From Micavibrio sp. UBA6147 (GTDB lineage Bacteria; Pseudomonadota; Alphaproteobacteria; Micavibrionales; UBA1664), in the NCBI GenBank assembly GCA_002423185.1, contig DIUX01000002.1, positions 1 to 64,000 of the forward strand: a stretch of 64,000 bases of DNA, written 5' to 3'. The translations under genes were made by a program, and so were the position numbers. Shown here in pieces: positions 61,981 to 64,000 of this stretch; the stretch's first letter is position 1; each line of letters starts with the position of its first letter. Below the pieces are notes generated by a model that had not been told where the DNA came from, made no database searches, and saw only the letters and a list, made by a program, of their open reading frames with translations.

Positions 61981-62397
61981 ATGCCAAAGATTCTGATCGC
62001 GGATGACAACGCCTATATGCGAAAGGCGATGTCCAGACTCCTTAAAAAACGGGGGCATATTGTCGACACGGCCTGTAACGGGCGGGAGGCGGCGATGAAG
62101 ATTATCCGCAATGAAAAAAGCGAACGCTATTACGATATTCTCATCACCGATTTAATGATGCCCGATATTGACGGGTTCAAGCTGGTGGAAATGGTGCGCC
62201 AAAACGCCAAGCCGCTCGGCATTATTGCCATCACCGGCGGCGGCGGGAATGTCGACGCCCAAGACGCACTCGACATGATCAAACCCTATATCGACCAAAG
62301 CCTCGCCAAGCCCTTCAAGCACGAAGATTTCATCGTCGCCGTCGAAAACGCCGTCAAAAAGCACTGGAGACGCATGTCCGCAAGTATGCAAACCTAA
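61981..62397 (+). CDS. CheY-like response regulator receiver protein
   Basis: 138 aa, a single receiver domain. Asp pair in LIADDN, phosphoacceptor D57 (LITDLMMPDIDGF), T85 (AIT) and K110 (AKPF). No output domain, so it works through protein contacts or phosphotransfer. A kinase is not in the window. Confidence 0.92.
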   Translation: MPKILIADDNAYMRKAMSRLLKKRGHIVDTACNGREAAMKIIRNEKSERYYDILITDLMMPDIDGFKLVEMVRQNAKPLGIIAITGGGGNVDAQDALDMIKPYIDQSLAKPFKHEDFIVAVENAVKKHWRRMSASMQT

Positions 62398-62428
62398 GGA
62401 CGAAGAAAATACCGAGAGTTCAGCGTTT

Positions 62429-63040
62429 TTATTGCAGTGTTGAAGGCGCCTGAGGCTTCTCTTGTGATGACACCCCCTTCATGACATATGACCGAAGCGT
62501 TATCTGCTTGTCTTTAAAGGACTGGCACGACGCCTCGTTTGAAGTAAACAGCATATAATTCGCGCTTTTACTGGAGGTTGCCCTTTCATACAGGCACATA
62601 TCATACCCGTACCGCGCCGCCATTTTGTTGAAATACAGCTCATCCATAAATAAGCTGGCGACCAAGAGCACAAAGGCAAGGCCAAGCCCGCCAGAGCCAA
62701 GAATTTTACCAATTTTTTTAACAGACGGCCTGTCATATATTTTCGTTGCATACGCCTTAAGAGCGAACGCAACCGCCAAAAACAACAGCAAATAAACCAA
62801 GAAAAACGTAAAAAACACAAAAAGGAACGACAGATCGGAGGCCACAACCCAATCCGCCTTATCTGATAAATCTCTGTGAAATCTGTAAAATCCGTACAGA
62901 TACAGCCCCGCACCCAACAAGGCGGCACCAGAACCAACGACAATGAAAATACTTATAAAGAAACGCTTCAAAATTTTCCCCCGCAAGAAGACAACAACAT
63001 AGAAAAACAGCGCAGCAAAGCAACAGCACCACGCAAACAT
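62429..63040 (-). CDS. Integral membrane protein
   Basis: 203 aa from ATG 63040. About four hydrophobic segments (for example FFYVVVFLRG, LFVFFTFFLVYLLLFLAVAF, LGLAFVLLVASLFM) with a soluble C-terminal tail containing two Cys. No transporter motif. Ribosome site weak. Confidence 0.65.
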   Translation of the reverse strand: MFAWCCCFAALFFYVVVFLRGKILKRFFISIFIVVGSGAALLGAGLYLYGFYRFHRDLSDKADWVVASDLSFLFVFFTFFLVYLLLFLAVAFALKAYATKIYDRPSVKKIGKILGSGGLGLAFVLLVASLFMDELYFNKMAARYGYDMCLYERATSSKSANYMLFTSNEASCQSFKDKQITLRSYVMKGVSSQEKPQAPSTLQ

Positions 63041-63198
63041 CGTCAATTTACATCATTATGTCGCCCAACCCCAGCCGAATAATCCGATAATTATCCGTAA
63101 TATGGTGTTGATCGCATCATTATTTCGTTGTAGCATGCCAAGATTATAGAAAAGCCCGATAACGGGATAAGCCAATAAAAGAACAGCAGGGACGCATC

Positions 63199-63921
63199 AT
63201 GACAAATACCGCCACAAAACCATCCGCACCATTATTGCCGCGCGCAACAAGCGCCGCCGCAATCATGCTGGCTTTCGCCATGGTCGCCGCATCCCCCGCC
63301 GCCGCGCAAGAACAAGCCCCAAGCGCTCCGCAAGCAGCATCAGAAACCGGCTTCGCGATTGGCGCCTGTGCCGCTAAGCCCGCGATTGCCGCGCATTTCT
63401 TGGACTCAGGATACGAACCAACCGCCTATGGCATGACACACACGGGCCGCCAAGGCATGATGCTCCTCACCCGCGATGACACAAACGCGGATGTCCCGTC
63501 AAATGGGCAAGACTGGGTTATCCTCGATGTTGCGCAAAGCCGTTCTTGTGTTGCCTTCCAAGGCAGCGCCTCCATGGACACCTTCTATGCCGCCGATTCC
63601 ATCGAGGCCAATGTCAGACCCGAATATAACGGCAACGCCCCAACCGTCATTCCGGCGGCGTTTGCACCGCTTCCTCCGGTGCAAAGAGCCTGTACGACCC
63701 TTGACTTGGTCGATGACACGCTTGAAGAAGATTTGGGGCTGGTGCGAGTCTTTACCGGTGCGATGGACAATGGCACAAACGCCGTTTTATACGCCCCGCA
63801 TTTCCGCACAGAAGAACAAAGCGGCGGCCGTTTCCTCCTCACGGTTGAGGATCAAGCGGCAAACACATCATGCCGCGTTGTGCTGGGCGTTGACTACCAC
63901 AAGGTCAAGCCCGCCCCCTGA
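63199..63921 (+). CDS. Secreted protein, 240 aa
   Basis: Signal peptide with a long n-region (hydrophobic 19-36, then SPAAA-Q as likely cleavage). The mature part is beta-rich with four Cys (GACAAKP, SRSCVAF, ACTTLDL, TSCRVV), suggesting two disulfides in the periplasm. Family not recognised. The last 80 bases of the window after it include two copies of TGTCCTGCGCGAACA (about 63956-63986). Confidence 0.75.
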   Translation: MTNTATKPSAPLLPRATSAAAIMLAFAMVAASPAAAQEQAPSAPQAASETGFAIGACAAKPAIAAHFLDSGYEPTAYGMTHTGRQGMMLLTRDDTNADVPSNGQDWVILDVAQSRSCVAFQGSASMDTFYAADSIEANVRPEYNGNAPTVIPAAFAPLPPVQRACTTLDLVDDTLEEDLGLVRVFTGAMDNGTNAVLYAPHFRTEEQSGGRFLLTVEDQAANTSCRVVLGVDYHKVKPAP

Positions 63922-64000
63922 TTAATCAGCTTTGCCTGACAAGCAGGCTTATCTTGTCCTGCGCGAACACCTGTCCTGCGCGAACAAACGTCAAAATCAA

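Noticed and set aside
1..64000. CRISPR array or Cas genes
   Set aside because: No regularly spaced direct repeats and no Cas-like motifs seen on either strand.

Overview
The window looks like a chromosome segment of an alphaproteobacterium with roughly balanced GC. The best phylogenetic marker is the right-hand run UPF0262 - low-molecular-weight phosphatase - infA - maf - RNase E/G (55.7-60.0 kb), an order typical of Alphaproteobacteria. dcd, murA and a glutamine-dependent NAD synthetase are of the same general type. A free-living, possibly Micavibrio-like lineage is only an inference; no rRNA is present.

Layout. 0-10 kb: the 3' end of a Hint-domain protein, a secreted two-repeat protein, then a tandem array of six diverged paralogues (about 280-310 aa) of two-TM proteins with a basic tail. 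Two further related small proteins and a gamma-glutamylcyclotransferase-like gene follow. 10.34-13.55 kb: a complete IS1595-family element with 29-bp terminal inverted repeats and a perfect 8-bp target duplication. It carries a DDE transposase, about eight small passenger ORFs and a highly structured region. 13.8-36.9 kb: the late (packaging, head, tail, fibre, lysis) module of a podovirus-type prophage related to the Bordetella phage BPP-1/T7 architecture. No integrase, repressor or replication gene is visible. At least eight genes on the opposite strand are embedded in it, mostly small helical or hydrophobic proteins, plus two membrane-anchored repeat proteins. The lysis end carries four small paralogues of unknown function, an M15-type endolysin, a cysteine hydrolase of the isochorismatase fold and a 3TM holin.

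37-45 kb: host metabolic genes: an AidB-like acyl-CoA dehydrogenase, an NQO-type flavodoxin domain fused to a P-loop kinase-like domain, nadE, and three more isochorismatase-fold hydrolases. A fifth paralogue lies at 61.2 kb beside tRNA-Phe and resembles the prophage copy most. 45-64 kb: tRNA-Thr, dcd, murA, a predicted protein-glutaminase-like enzyme, a glycine-zipper lipoprotein, a zinc-peptidase-like protein, a chagasin-like protein, several unknown proteins, the infA cluster, tRNA-Phe, a CheY-like receiver and secreted or membrane proteins.

The most interesting unexplained material is: the six-member array; the IS1595 element with its attenuator-like or ncRNA-like hairpins; the opposite-strand cargo of the prophage; the four-paralogue cassette in the lysis region; and the five-member hydrolase family shared between prophage and host next to NAD biosynthesis. 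Coordinates of CDS starts were chosen by ribosome-binding sites where one was visible. All family assignments are from motif recognition by eye.
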